Of a DNA stretch of 64,000 bases, positions 35,066 through 46,221 are shown piece after piece; within the stretch, counting starts at the first letter, position 1, and every line of letters begins with the position of its first letter. Source of the DNA: Acanthosepion esculentum (lineage: Eukaryota > Mollusca > Cephalopoda > Sepiida > Sepiidae); contig OZ038478.1 of assembly GCA_964036315.1 (NCBI GenBank), forward strand, positions 144,744,057 through 144,808,056. The letters are read 5' to 3'. A program made the position numbers and the translations under genes. The notes under the pieces are model-generated. The model did no database searches and was not told where the DNA came from. It saw only the letters and a list, made by a program, of their open reading frames with translations.

Positions 35066-36059
35066 AATAACCGGGGAAGAATGTTATAATAAGGCAATAT
35101 CCCATCCTACCCATTTTAATACTAACGATTCTTGATAAAACCATCTAATCACTAACGGTTCAATTTAGCTGAATAAAGATTCTTAAGTTGATATTTGCTG
35201 TTTTCTATTCATTACAATCAGATATAATATAGATGTAAAAACCTAGGCAAAAATTCTGAAATGAGCAAACTTAGAGGATATTCACTTGGCTTTTTATTTA
35301 GCTGTTAATAATCTAATAGCCGATAAAACATTCATATTTCATAGTTGAACAGTCTAAATGTTTTAAAAAGTATGATTTAAAGTAGGTAAATTAATGCTAT
35401 ATTTCTTCAATCGATACAGAGGAAAATATTACGGAAAACAATTCTGGAATTCATCGACAAATAAAATGACGGTTGATTTCTGATATGTCTCAGTTTTGTT
35501 GGCTTACTTAATATCTAACTTTGTATTTTTGTGAGGATCGAACTAACTTCTTAGGAATCAGCAATTACCCCGTTCCGTGAAGGATTATGACAGCCTTTGT
35601 GTTGCTGACGTATCCATTACAAATTACACACTTTTCTACGTTTTAACTTGTGTTTAACCTATTTACATTTGCCTTTCTGTCCGTGAGCAATTATTCCACT
35701 TATTACTTTTTATCCTGGACAATATACCGTTCAATATGAGATCTCGTTTCGTATCCTCAGTTAATGTGTCTATCGCCAAAATTTCAGTTTCGACTCAGTG
35801 TGAGTATCATTAATTTTTCCCTCTCTTTCTCACTTTCAGAAGTAATGAACATCAACCACGTACTAAGCGTCTACATACTGAATAGTATTGCCTTTCACAT
35901 ACTAAATAGCAAAGTCAAACACTATCAACGTTGAGGCCCTTCTTGCAACTCTTGCAAACGTTGCATTGAAAGATTCTTCCTCGAATTAAATATTCATTCT
36001 AAATGTCTATGGTCGGATCTTAGTAGGAATTTCTTTACAATCAAAAACTGACGAACCCT
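35066..36059. other. spacer, nothing recognised
   Basis: AT-rich, with no frame or repeat match noticed. Confidence 0.4.
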
Positions 36060-37640
36060 AATTGTCGTACATATTATAGCCAACGCTTTTTTTTAGTAGT
36101 TCAAATCGTTTTTTAACATTTTCCTCGTGAAATAAATAATGGGATGAGCACCCTGTGCTAATATTCGCGAAAAAAGGCGTGTTCATTTGCGTCATTTGTT
36201 ACTACTATATCCTTTATAGGGTCGAAAGTTTTTACTACGGGCTTCTTTGCCACAACAACTTTTAAATTTTTAAATGCCACCTCTTTTGTAAATTCTACAT
36301 TCTTTTTCTTAAATCAGCAAAAGATTCTGTCAATTCTACCGTCTGTAGAAATTGATAGGTCCTTAGAAGGACTCCAATGTTTTTTGTTTTTGTTCTTAGG
36401 TATTTTAACTTAATATTTTGTCAATAAAAGATTGGCCTGGTGATATGACTTCATTAGAAATGGACTATCCTAAAAATGAGAGCGATTTGCACTCATCTTC
36501 TTTCGTTAATTGTTAATCCAGTATTATTTAACTTATTCAAAACCGTATTGGTTTTCCGTTTTAATTCTTCGTAGTTAATAGCACATAAATGTCATCCTGG
36601 TAGCATTTTTCTTTATATCTTTACCAATAACTTGCTCTATATCCCTTTCAAAAATCCATTGCACTTGCGGTTTTAAATCCATACGGCATTCTTTCCCATC
36701 TAAATAAGTTTGTTATCGTCTTTATTTGTTGTGACTTCTTTCCGTCAATAGTTATTGGATGGTATGCCGACTGTAGATCAATACTCGCCAGGATGTTCAT
36801 CTCTCTTGGGGATGGAATATGAGTCTGCACATATTTTGTCGTTTACCCCTATTTTGTAGTCACCATAAACGTACAGATCCCCATCCTTCTTTCTTACAAA
36901 TACTAACGGGAGAAACATTTACTCCCTCCTGGCGGAACTCCTTCAAGTAGATCTTGTTCCAGTAATATTTTTAGTTTTACTGCAGTCATTGTAATAGATG
37001 GACTGCTACTTTCCATGCTTAAAAAAGAAGAGGGAGGAGACATAGTTTAACATTCCAGATTTTTCCGCTTTGACTTTGTTCACTAATTTTGTCGAATTTA
37101 TGTTCAATACATCATTTCCTTTTAGACAATGATTCTTCTCACAGTTTACCACGATTATTAGTTATACGGCAAACGTATTTAGTTCCACGTAGGCTTCAAA
37201 ATAAACTAACGTTTTTATCACCGAACGTCGAACTGAATAAGCAGGAAAAGGTTTTTCCTTTAATCTTGGTTTTCGTGTTTTCCTCCAGAAATTTCTTAGT
37301 ATGAACGTCATGTCACTTGCCGTATCTAGTTGCCTGTCCAATAAAACATTATTTTTTTCAATGAAAAGACGTCCATAATTATTTCTTCTGCATTTTGTTG
37401 GACCGTCTCTACGTTTTTGTTTTTGAAATTGCACATACGATTAAAATTCATTTTGAAACAGTTTTCACACTTATTTACATGTCGGACATTTTTGTTTTTA
37501 TCTTTGATGTTGATATCTACAAAAAGTATACTATATTTCGTCTTTTTCTCGTGTATTTTTCCATATCTGTAGCATTTGTTCAATGAAATTTTTGAAATAA
37601 TTTGATACATTGTTCTAATGGAAACTTTCCCAGTTGTAAA
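36060..37640 (-). pseudogene. gypsy-type relic: Gag end, protease, RT, RNase H start
   Basis: On the minus strand, from high to low coordinates: a cysteine-containing stretch (VNKCENCFKMNFNRMC) near 37460-37420, then a protease site LDTASDMTFI near 37320. RT follows with QTHIPSPREMNILASIDLQS and AYHPITID (motif A, D present), RWERMPYGFKTASA near 36680 and YQDDIYV near 36590 (motif C). An RNase H start (FDPIKDIVVTNDANEHA) lies near 36230-36180. Many frameshifts and stops. This is a different gypsy lineage from the 20-24.8 kb element. Confidence 0.78.
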
Positions 37641-38207
37641 TATATTAGTGTCATTTGCCGATACTCCACATTTTGAAGGCTGTTTAACAATTTCTACGAT
37701 TGACTTTTTTCCGATCCTAGTTTTTCAAATTTACAGAATTTAGCGGTGCAATATTTAAACGAGGAACATATTCAGTAACTGGTTCATTCAGTTTTTGAGA
37801 AATATTCATGAAATTAGCTCCCTCTTTTACTTGGGTGCTATCTTTATCATTATTAGATTACTTATATCGCCCAACGTCATTTCTTTCTACAGTCTTGGGT
37901 GTGTAATTGCTGATACTTTAATAAATTTCTCACAACTAGCAGTTGCAAGGAAAAGATCAGTTATTTGGTTTTTCTCTCCAAATGATTTCGAAACCTTTTA
38001 GTTTTTCGTTCTAGATTTCGCTTCTAATATCGTAAACCACGTTTGCGTATCCATAATTATCAAGCGATAATTGCTCAATCGGTTCTTTATCTTATTGGCT
38101 GTGCCATGGTAGTTTAGTTTAGTGTTACTGCCAGACAGTTGCAAGCATTCAATATTTATTACGTCCAAAAATACATAATTGCTGCACAAGGCCAAAAACG
38201 TGGAGCG
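37641..38207. other. spacer, possibly the upstream Gag region of the gypsy relic
   Basis: Short frames only. Position suggests the Gag of the relic at 36060-37640, but no motif confirms it. Confidence 0.3.
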
Positions 38208-38650
38208 GTTGAGGCTAGTCATCACTATCTTATACCTAGCTAATCCGGTTCACGACCCAATTCATTCATTACGATTTTCGCATTCATCATAAAAACTCGT
38301 CCGTGACCAATCAATCCTCCATACACAATAATACCACATCCTCTCACGGGGGGCCTACAAAACGCGCCCCATGCCATAAAAATCTAATGATTATAAAGAT
38401 TATTCTTAAAACTGTATGGGTGATTAAATATGAGGGGGAAGGGGGACGAACCCAATAACAAACTAAATATTAGCACAAGGCAAACTAAACATAACTGGTG
38501 TTAGTCAGGCCCGCCCAACTCTTAAAACAGAGAGGCCGCTGTATTCTGCCCATGGGACAAAATCAAGAACCTCTCTCATTAATGGAGTGGGAAAGGTGAA
38601 AATATAGACGGACATGGGAAATAAAAGCTGACGCAGTCGAGATGAAAAAA
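38208..38650. repeat. dispersed repeat D, copy 1
   Basis: Matches 46222-46640 in the same orientation. Shared blocks include ACCTAGCTAATCCG, GAGAGGCCGCTGTATTCTGC, AAAATCAAGA and GCAGTCGAGATGAAA or its variant. The protein-like frames on the minus strand of both copies are similar only because the DNA is. Confidence 0.85.
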
Positions 38651-38699
38651 TGGAAGTAGATATTGGTGTCTCTGATGTTTGTAGACACCACATACTAAA

Positions 38700-39566
38700 T
38701 ATTTAGGCTGATCCATTCTTCCGTCTTCCTTATGTGTTATGGATGAGATAAAAGTAGGTATGTCCAATATTTCGCTAAAAAGTGGTATACCTTGACGACA
38801 AAAGGTCCCCAAATTGATAAAACAATTTTTAACGTTTAAATATTTATGTTGTTATTAAAGAGGAAAGACCAAAGTATTTTCTGAATATTTTTTCAGATTT
38901 TTTAATCCTACCTATAAATGTTAAAAATTTTATTAAAAAATCTTGTTTTTTTTCGAGTCAAAAAATTTCGTAAAATCGAACTTATCGACATTTCTGTCGG
39001 AAAGATCATAGTTTGTTAGTTAAAAAATCATGAAAAATCAATTACACCTTTTTCTTTTGTTATCTTAGGAAATTTAGAATGATTAAAGTATACTTAATGT
39101 AATTTGAAAAAAACATTACTTACATTTTTAGCAGAAAATTTTTTAAGAGAGATATTTCCAACCGAGGTGGTCTATTTTGACAGGCGTTAATTGATATTGA
39201 CAACTTACGGCACCGGAATTTATTGGACGGTAGCGCAGAAGTGATATAATTCGTTCTAATTTTAAGTGAATCTGGTTAGTAGATTTTTAAAAAAAAAATC
39301 ACTTTCAATTTTTTTTTTTTTACCTTACGTTTGAGGAAGAATACTGCACTGAAAATAACATTTAAATTATGAAAGAAAATCAAATTTTACAAGTAAAAAT
39401 AAAACAGTAAAAAAATACATTTTTTTTAAATTGAGGTTTATTATTTCAGTCATGAAATATTTTTCTGTGAATATAAAAATTACATGAAACACCATTAATT
39501 GAAACGGGTTAACGTAATGAAATGAGATTTTATTTCTTTTTATTAAGCCAGATTTTTTTCTATTTA
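38700..39566. other. AT-rich flank of the intact retrotransposon
   Basis: Homopolymer-rich sequence. The stretch at about 38705-38762 (CATTCTTCCGTCTTCC, GGTATGTCCAA) resembles the complement of 45541-45597. Confidence 0.5.
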
Positions 39567-39848
39567 TGCTTTGAATATACGCTCTTTAGCGCTAGAGGGC
39601 GTCGTCAGTGATGTTCTGAATTGGATCATTGGGCAGTTTCGGGTCTTTCAAACATCATACTGACCTCACCAAGTCGACCCCATCAGAGCTGATCGGACTC
39701 TGATACGCCCTCTAAAAATGCTTACAGACACTAACTTCTATAATATACCCCGTCATCGCGCATTTGATTGGTAGTTGATCAATAGCCAATCACAATGGTG
39801 TGTGCTCTATTTAAGTTGTTTGCAGGGAATTTTTTTTTTTTTTTTTAA
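39567..39848 (-). repeat. terminal direct repeat B (LTR-like) of REL-endonuclease retrotransposon
   Basis: Core 39567-39829 (263 bp) plus a T-run to about 39846, an A-run on the element strand. The core differs from 44244-44506 at only two positions that I could find (CATCATAC versus CAGCATAC, and GCAGGGAA versus GCGGGGAA). On the element strand the repeat begins with the A-run and ends CAAAGCA. It contains a perfect 10-bp inverted pair (TAGAGGGCGT / ACGCCCTCTA) enclosing GGGTC and GACCC, the latter followed by GAAAC. Confidence 0.95.
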
Positions 39849-40756
39849 GTGGACACCCTTTCATCGGATACTTAGAAGGTAATTATGTTTTCCGTTTTAC
39901 CCACATCCCAGTAAGATACCTAGTACATCTAATATATTGCTTTTTACAAAAATAAAAGGGAATTCGACCTTAAAAGGACTTTAAAAACTTATTGACGAAT
40001 AAAATAAATTACAACGAGTTAAACCGAGAGTACAAATAGATATAATTAATAAAATGTTTAAAACATATTGACAAGTTAAAAAACCTTTAATCTATCGAAA
40101 ATAAATTTTAAATTTAGATTATAAAAAAGAAAAAATTACGAAACGGGACGAGGGGTAATTTTAATACACCCATTCGTCGGATACTTAAAAGGTAAATATG
40201 TTTTCCGTTTTTATCCACTTCCCCTCAAGTTCATTTTACATCTAATATATTACTATTTACAAAAAAATAAAAATAAATTCGGCCATTAAAAGACTAAATT
40301 ACTAGTTTTTACGTTTAAGATAAATAACTTACAGCGAGTTAAACCGATAGTACATATAAATATCATAATGAAAATCGTTTAAAATATATTGGCAAGTAAA
40401 AAACAGTGGTTATGCGATATAATTCTTCAACATTTACGCTGAATGAACGTAAATAATAAGTAAATAACATGAAATAAATAGCGTATGTTACTTGTGTAAA
40501 TAAAGAGCCAAACTGATTTCGCGAGAATTGAAGAAAAAGAGATAATAAATAGGATAAAAAATTAACTAAGTAGAATAAAAAAAAAAACGCTTTCCTTCCA
40601 CCTTTCCTTTTAAGATTTGTATATATTATTTACAAAGGCTGACTAAACGAAACGTGTAAATAAAAAAAAAAAGCTAAAAAACTGTTTTCAATTATAAGTA
40701 TACATATTTACAAACCGACTACGGCTTTGCATAAAATTAATGGATTAACATTTAAT
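39849..40756 (-). other. 3' UTR with two tandem copies of a ~300-bp block
   Basis: Between the ORF stop and repeat B lies AT-rich sequence in which 39852-40157 and 40158-40410 are related. Both have CGGATACTTA-AAGGTAA, ATGTTTTCCGTTTT, ACATCTAATATATT and GAGTTAAACCGA in the same order. No frame. Confidence 0.75.
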
Positions 40757-43700
40757 TTAGATTTTCCTTGGTTTGCTCGTCCATGCACTTGCTCGTTTTA
40801 GCCACAACCATTTAGCTGCTCTTTCTGCTGTATCAGTAATGGTTTGGATGGCCTTACGTTTCTTATTTCCCACTATCCCAATATCTGTTAAGGCACTGAC
40901 TAGTGATTTTGCCACAAACCCTCTTGTGCCTACTTCAATTGGCTTGCAGCATGCCTTCCATCCATTATTCCTGCAGTTTTCCAGTAATTCATCGTATTTT
41001 AATTTTTTTCTTTCACTGGCTTCTTCTACATTATCCTCATAGCAGACTGTTAGCTCCCACATGATGATTTTCTTTAGTTTATTCGAAAAGAGGACTAGGT
41101 CTGGACGCAATCGGGTCTTGGAAATGTGATCGGGGAAGTTTAGCCTTTTACCTAAATCTACCCTAAGTTCCCAGTCTGTTGCACATGATAAACAATTGGG
41201 TGCGGTCATTTTCTTTGGGTTCGGTTTCGCGCCAGCTTTAATAAAATTTATGACGTTCCTATTTGGATTCGGTCTGTTTGTACGGACGGCTGTACTAACG
41301 ACTTCTGCTATTTCTTTCAGTATTTGATCATGGCGCCATCTGTACCTACCATCAGCTAGGGCTGATTTGCAGTTGCTAAGAATATGTTTCAAAGAACCTA
41401 TTTGACCGCATAGGGGGCATAAAGGCGATTCTGATTTAGTCCATAACTGTAGGTTAACGGGGCTTGGTAGAAGGTCGTAAACAGATCGGATCAAAAAATT
41501 CATGCCCAATTCGTTACGCCATAATTCTGACCATCCGATTTTCCTAGGTATTATAGTCTCCCATTTTGTCCATGAACCCTGTTGTTTAAACCCGATCATC
41601 TTTGCTACTCTCATTTCCTCTTCCCCTGCGCGAATTTCATTCAATAAGAGTTGGTGTTTTTCCTTACCTACGGCCTTATCAATTCTAACAGTAGGAAAGA
41701 AACCCAGCCCTGCACGACCCGTGGCAACAGTGCCTAGCACCACTTTTTCACGAAGACGCTCTTCTGCCAATTTCAACTCCTTTACAGCGCTCCATTTCCT
41801 CCCAGTTAGAACCTCAACATTTGCTCCTACTACATTTGGGTCCTTGGAGAATTTGTATTGTATTACTGTACGAACCTTAGCGACTTTATATTCTTCTACA
41901 AGGCTTTTGAAAGGAAGTTGAAGAATGTTGGAGTTTCCGTAAAGGGCGGCGCTACTTAGACACTTTGGCAGACCCAGCCATCTCCGTAAGCGGGAATTAA
42001 TCTTTTTTTCAATATGTACTACGGTAGAGGTGGTGAACTCATATATAGATAAAGGCCACAATATTTTGGGAAGAATGACATGTTGATAAATCCAAGCCTT
42101 GTAACGTCCGGGTAAGCCAGACTTGTCTACTTTATCTAACCATGTTTCTAGGATGTCCTTCGTTTCTTGTATTGCGACAGCGTCCTTCAGGGTATTGTCA
42201 AAACGTTTACCCAAGTACTTGATTGGCTTTTGTTTTATAGTTGGGATATACTCGCCAGACACTTTGAAACGATCCCTATCTGATGTTTTTCCTTTTTTAA
42301 GCACTAATGACCTTGATTTGGCAGCATTGAAACTCATCCTTGCCCATAAGATGAGTTTCTCCAAACCTTTTAACAGCCACCTGGCGCCAATCACGGACGA
42401 GGAAGTTATGGACATATCGTCCATATATGCTCTTATTGGCGGTTGCCGTAGACCAGATCTTGTTAAAGGGCCCCTGCATTCTGTTTCTGCCGCTTTTATG
42501 AGCATATTCCTGGCAAGGGAAAAGAGGGTAGCTGAAATAGTGCAGCCTGTTATAATACCTTTTTCCAATATGTGCCATGCAGATGTTGTATTTCCTGCTG
42601 CTGTTCTCATTTTGAAATTTTTGTAATAGTCTGTTATGGTCTCTATTATTTGGGGAGGAACATGGTGGCGATTTAACGACTCTTCTACTAATTTGTGTGG
42701 GATAGAGCCATAGGCATTCTTAAGATCCAGCCACAGAAAAGCCATATCGCCCTTATGTGCTTTTACGTCCTTAAGCAGTTGCGTGATGACCCCTGTATGT
42801 TCCATGCACCCCGGCATGCCTGGAACGCCTCCTTTTTGAACAGAGGTGTCGATATACTTATTCCTTAAGAGGAAATCTGTTAAGCGTCGATTCATAATAC
42901 TGAAGAATATTTTCCCTTCGACATTCAGTAGGGAGATGTACCTAAATTGATTTACTGTACTTGCTCCTTCCTCTTTAGGGATCCATATGCCTTCTGAGCA
43001 CCTCCATTGTACGGCTATCTTCCCTCTTCTCCAAACAATTTTTAGCAACCTCCATAACATACGAAGCAACAGTGGACAACGCTTATAAACTAAGTAAGGG
43101 ACTCCGTTGGGTCCAGGGGCTGATCCCGATCTGGCTGTTTTTAATATTGTTTGAATTTCTTTCAACGTTGGTTCTTTTAAGTCAAAAGGGTATGTAGGCA
43201 AATTAGGTATGATTAGAGAAGAGTTTTCTCCTAGCTGTATGTGTTTATTTGGGTCACTCAAAGTCTCTTTAAGGAAGTCATTTACTTCGTCAGGGGTAGA
43301 TGTTAACCTTCCATTACGTTTATCGCCTAATAATTTCTTAGTGAAACCGTATGGATTAGTGACGAAAGCTAATCGTTTGCGCGCCCTTTCCTTCCTTCTA
43401 TTCCTGTGCCATTCTGCTCTCCGTAAAGATTTCATTTTGGAACGGATGATGTCGCGGAGTTCTTGCAACGGTCCCTTTTCTTCCGGTTTTGCTTTCTTAT
43501 ATTGCTTTCGGATAGCTCTTAGTTCCGCTCTACATTGTTTGATTTTATTTTCTCTTCGATTTTCTGCTGTTTTTTCCTTTGTCTTCCTTTCCTCATATCC
43601 GAAACGCTCTGAAGTGTAGCTGACTATGATTTTCGCCATAGTACTTAGACGGGTATCCACCGAGCCTTTTGAGATTGTCTTTAATATTTCGCTGATGTCT

Positions 43701-44020
43701 GAATCGAAGTCGTGCCAAGCATTTTTTTCGCCGGCGGCTGGCCATTTGATCTTCTTCCGAAATGTCTCAGGAGGTAGTTCGGTTGATACTTGTGCCTCTG
43801 CTTGGAAAGACTGGGCTCTGTGGTGAGCTTCCCGGCCCTGTATTTCCTGCGTCTCATCAGGAGAATTTCCTGTGCGCTGCAGCTGGCTAGCTTCCATCTG
43901 ACATTTCATTTTGGCTTGATGGATTTTTAGGCCGCGTTTATTCTTGCATTTTTTCCCGCATGGGCAAGTCATAATCATTGTCCGTGGGTGTGAGGCTTGG
44001 TTCGTTTCCGGTTGATCCAT
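40757..44020 (-). CDS. intact REL-endonuclease non-LTR retrotransposon protein (R2/NeSL/Hero type)
   Basis: An uninterrupted 1087-residue frame encoding a single retrotransposon protein. N-terminus: a zinc-finger-like motif at residues 19-40 (CPCGKKCKNKRGLKIHQAKM then KC). Residues 150-230 are very basic. RT covers about 280-580: SGSAPGPNGVPYLVYK (296-313), AFLWLDLKNAYGSIP (427-441, catalytic D432) and YMDD at 532-535. A thumb/linker follows. A CCHC knuckle lies at 868-884 (CPLCGQIGSLKHILSNC). The restriction-like endonuclease has RPD at 972-974, a WEL glutamate at 989 and ERKK at 1003-1006, fitting the PD-(D/E)XK layout of R2-like proteins. The enzyme nicks DNA and reverse-transcribes its own RNA there. 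The frame stays open for some 35 codons upstream of the chosen ATG. An intact frame and near-identical flanking repeats imply recent mobility. The exact clade is inferred. Confidence 0.95.
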   Translation of the reverse strand: MDQPETNQASHPRTMIMTCPCGKKCKNKRGLKIHQAKMKCQMEASQLQRTGNSPDETQEIQGREAHHRAQSFQAEAQVSTELPPETFRKKIKWPAAGEKNAWHDFDSDISEILKTISKGSVDTRLSTMAKIIVSYTSERFGYEERKTKEKTAENRRENKIKQCRAELRAIRKQYKKAKPEEKGPLQELRDIIRSKMKSLRRAEWHRNRRKERARKRLAFVTNPYGFTKKLLGDKRNGRLTSTPDEVNDFLKETLSDPNKHIQLGENSSLIIPNLPTYPFDLKEPTLKEIQTILKTARSGSAPGPNGVPYLVYKRCPLLLRMLWRLLKIVWRRGKIAVQWRCSEGIWIPKEEGASTVNQFRYISLLNVEGKIFFSIMNRRLTDFLLRNKYIDTSVQKGGVPGMPGCMEHTGVITQLLKDVKAHKGDMAFLWLDLKNAYGSIPHKLVEESLNRHHVPPQIIETITDYYKNFKMRTAAGNTTSAWHILEKGIITGCTISATLFSLARNMLIKAAETECRGPLTRSGLRQPPIRAYMDDMSITSSSVIGARWLLKGLEKLILWARMSFNAAKSRSLVLKKGKTSDRDRFKVSGEYIPTIKQKPIKYLGKRFDNTLKDAVAIQETKDILETWLDKVDKSGLPGRYKAWIYQHVILPKILWPLSIYEFTTSTVVHIEKKINSRLRRWLGLPKCLSSAALYGNSNILQLPFKSLVEEYKVAKVRTVIQYKFSKDPNVVGANVEVLTGRKWSAVKELKLAEERLREKVVLGTVATGRAGLGFFPTVRIDKAVGKEKHQLLLNEIRAGEEEMRVAKMIGFKQQGSWTKWETIIPRKIGWSELWRNELGMNFLIRSVYDLLPSPVNLQLWTKSESPLCPLCGQIGSLKHILSNCKSALADGRYRWRHDQILKEIAEVVSTAVRTNRPNPNRNVINFIKAGAKPNPKKMTAPNCLSCATDWELRVDLGKRLNFPDHISKTRLRPDLVLFSNKLKKIIMWELTVCYEDNVEEASERKKLKYDELLENCRNNGWKACCKPIEVGTRGFVAKSLVSALTDIGIVGNKKRKAIQTITDTAERAAKWLWLKRASAWTSKPRKI

Positions 44021-44243
44021 CCGAATAGGGATCTCATTCTCCCCCCCTCTCGGGATCCCTTGGGGGTATTTATTCTTATGTATGTCTGTAGCTAATTTTT
44101 GATCAGCATACCGGGTAGCTAACCCAGGAATGCTTTAATTTGTGGTCTCTCCTCACCGTCAATTGTCTTTCCAATTTGTCACCTAGTCTATTCCTAGTAG
44201 TCATCCGGTCTTTCCCGGACGTCACTGTCTTAACAGGAAAAAC
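44021..44243 (-). other. 5' UTR of the REL-endonuclease retrotransposon
   Basis: About 220 bp between terminal repeat A and the ATG at 44020. It includes a G-run (complement of CCCCCCC at 44041-44047) just ahead of the start codon. No second ORF is seen, so the element is single-ORF like R2. Confidence 0.6.
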
Positions 44244-44526
44244 TGCTTTGAATATACGCTCTTTAGCGCTAGAGGGCGTCGTCAGTGATGTTCTGAATTG
44301 GATCATTGGGCAGTTTCGGGTCTTTCAAACAGCATACTGACCTCACCAAGTCGACCCCATCAGAGCTGATCGGACTCTGATACGCCCTCTAAAAATGCTT
44401 ACAGACACTAACTTCTATAATATACCCCGTCATCGCGCATTTGATTGGTAGTTGATCAATAGCCAATCACAATGGTGTGTGCTCTATTTAAGTTGTTTGC
44501 GGGGAATTTTTTTTTTTTTTTTTTAA
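44244..44526 (-). repeat. terminal direct repeat A (LTR-like) of REL-endonuclease retrotransposon
   Basis: Nearly identical to 39567-39848 and in the same orientation, also starting with an A-run on the element strand (T-run at 44507-44524). As the 5'-most part of the element it should contain the promoter. On the element strand an ACTTAAATAG TATA-like box and a GATTGGCTATTG CCAAT-like box are visible near the A-run. Whether it is a true terminal repeat or the 5' UTR of head-to-tail copies is undecided. Confidence 0.93.
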
Positions 44527-46221
44527 TAATTAATAATTATGATATGGCAGTAATATGAGTTTTATTTTATTTATTAATAAAATTAACATGCTATGTTGGT
44601 TTTGTTTTGACTCAACAAGTATTTAGTAGTAGCGAGCTAACTCCAGAAAATTTAAACTCCAAAAATCGTTTTAATTGATAATTTGTCGTGTGGATAATAA
44701 TTCCAAAGTAATGTACAATGAATTTATGTATTCGATTCCAAACTTGAAAATTTGGGTGGACTTCCAAGGGCGTTTTTTTTTATTGTAATTGTAAATAGTC
44801 GATATTTTCTTTTATCCCACTATTCGATTATATTTGAATAGAAAAAGAAACAAATTGAAAATAATACGACGATATTCAGAAAACTTGACAAGCGTTGTTT
44901 TGTTGTTACTGCACGAATCAAAGCCATTTCTGAAGTAAAAAAAAATCTTGCTTCTATCAAAAGAAACTACTCACGTGACATTATTTCAAATAAATATATA
45001 ACAACCTTTTGTCATATTGTGTATTTAAAATTGAAAAAAAAAATTATGTGTAAAAATTCATTGTTCATCAAAAAATTTTTTTCCTTTCAGATAATAATTA
45101 CCTTCGTATATATTATTCAGAAAAGCCATTAAAAACTTTCTTTATTAAATATTGTCTTAGTTTTATTGGGTTTTGTATTTTTACAATTGAGGTAAAAGTT
45201 TGGACAATTTTGGACATTTTTTTAACAAAAATATCGATGATTTAGATTTTTCAGAGTTTTGTGCATTTAATTAAAAAAAAAATTCAGGTTGCAAATAAAA
45301 TGTTTTTGAGTTTTCATAAAATTAAGTTCGAGGGGGGTAACAGATATAAAAAAAAATATTTATACCATGACTTTCAAAGAGACAAACATTTCTAAAATAA
45401 GTTAATTCATTTCTAAATAAGTTCTGAAGTTTTCATTAAAATCCAACAAGTAGTTAATTTTTACAAGAATTTCGAAATTAATGTGTCTTTCAACTGAAAA
45501 AAAAAACAACTAAAAAAAAAAACGCTAAAATGGCCTAAATTGGACATACCCAGATAAAAGAAGCACGAAGGCGGAAGAATACATCGACTGAAAAATGATG
45601 AAAAGAACAAATATAAAAAAAGACATTTGAGCTTCTGAACTTTCAGCAGATAATCTACAAACTATATATCTAAAAAAAAACAAACGTTTACATGAAAATT
45701 AAAAAAAAATATTTATAAAATATGTGTAGTTAAACGTGTAAAATAGCGTTTGAAAGATTTAGATTTCGGTATTAAATAACTGATAGAAGTTGATATGCCG
45801 CTAAACTAAAACAACCAAACCAAACAAATTCACTATGACCTGTTCACGGCGTCGACTATATAGTACTTAATTCCCGTGAACTATTATATCTCTAATTGAT
45901 ATTGTAATAACATCTTCTGCTTACTTGAAGCCTAATGCCAGTCTTCCATATGTCACTTAAACCAACCAGCGATGTTTTACCAATTACAGGACATTTATAC
46001 CGATGGTCTTCTGATCAAGAGAAAGGTTAGGAGCTGTAATTAGTCTCCTTCAATCGAAAATCATTCTTTGCTAGTGTAGCATGCGAAATTCAATCACACG
46101 GGGAATTTCTTTATCGTGAAACTTAGTAAAACATGTACATTTTGGCAGTTCTATAAGCGATCTAAGTAAATGTAGATTTATTGTATAAAAAAATACAATT
46201 ATGGCACAAGGGGGAATGGGT
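44527..46221. other. AT-rich spacer, no gene seen
   Basis: Long A- and T-runs. Only the inverted similarity of 45541-45597 to 38705-38762 stands out. Confidence 0.5.

Noticed and set aside
40773..43826. Several plus-strand frames of 66-167 codons
   Set aside because: They are antisense shadows of the intact minus-strand retrotransposon ORF.
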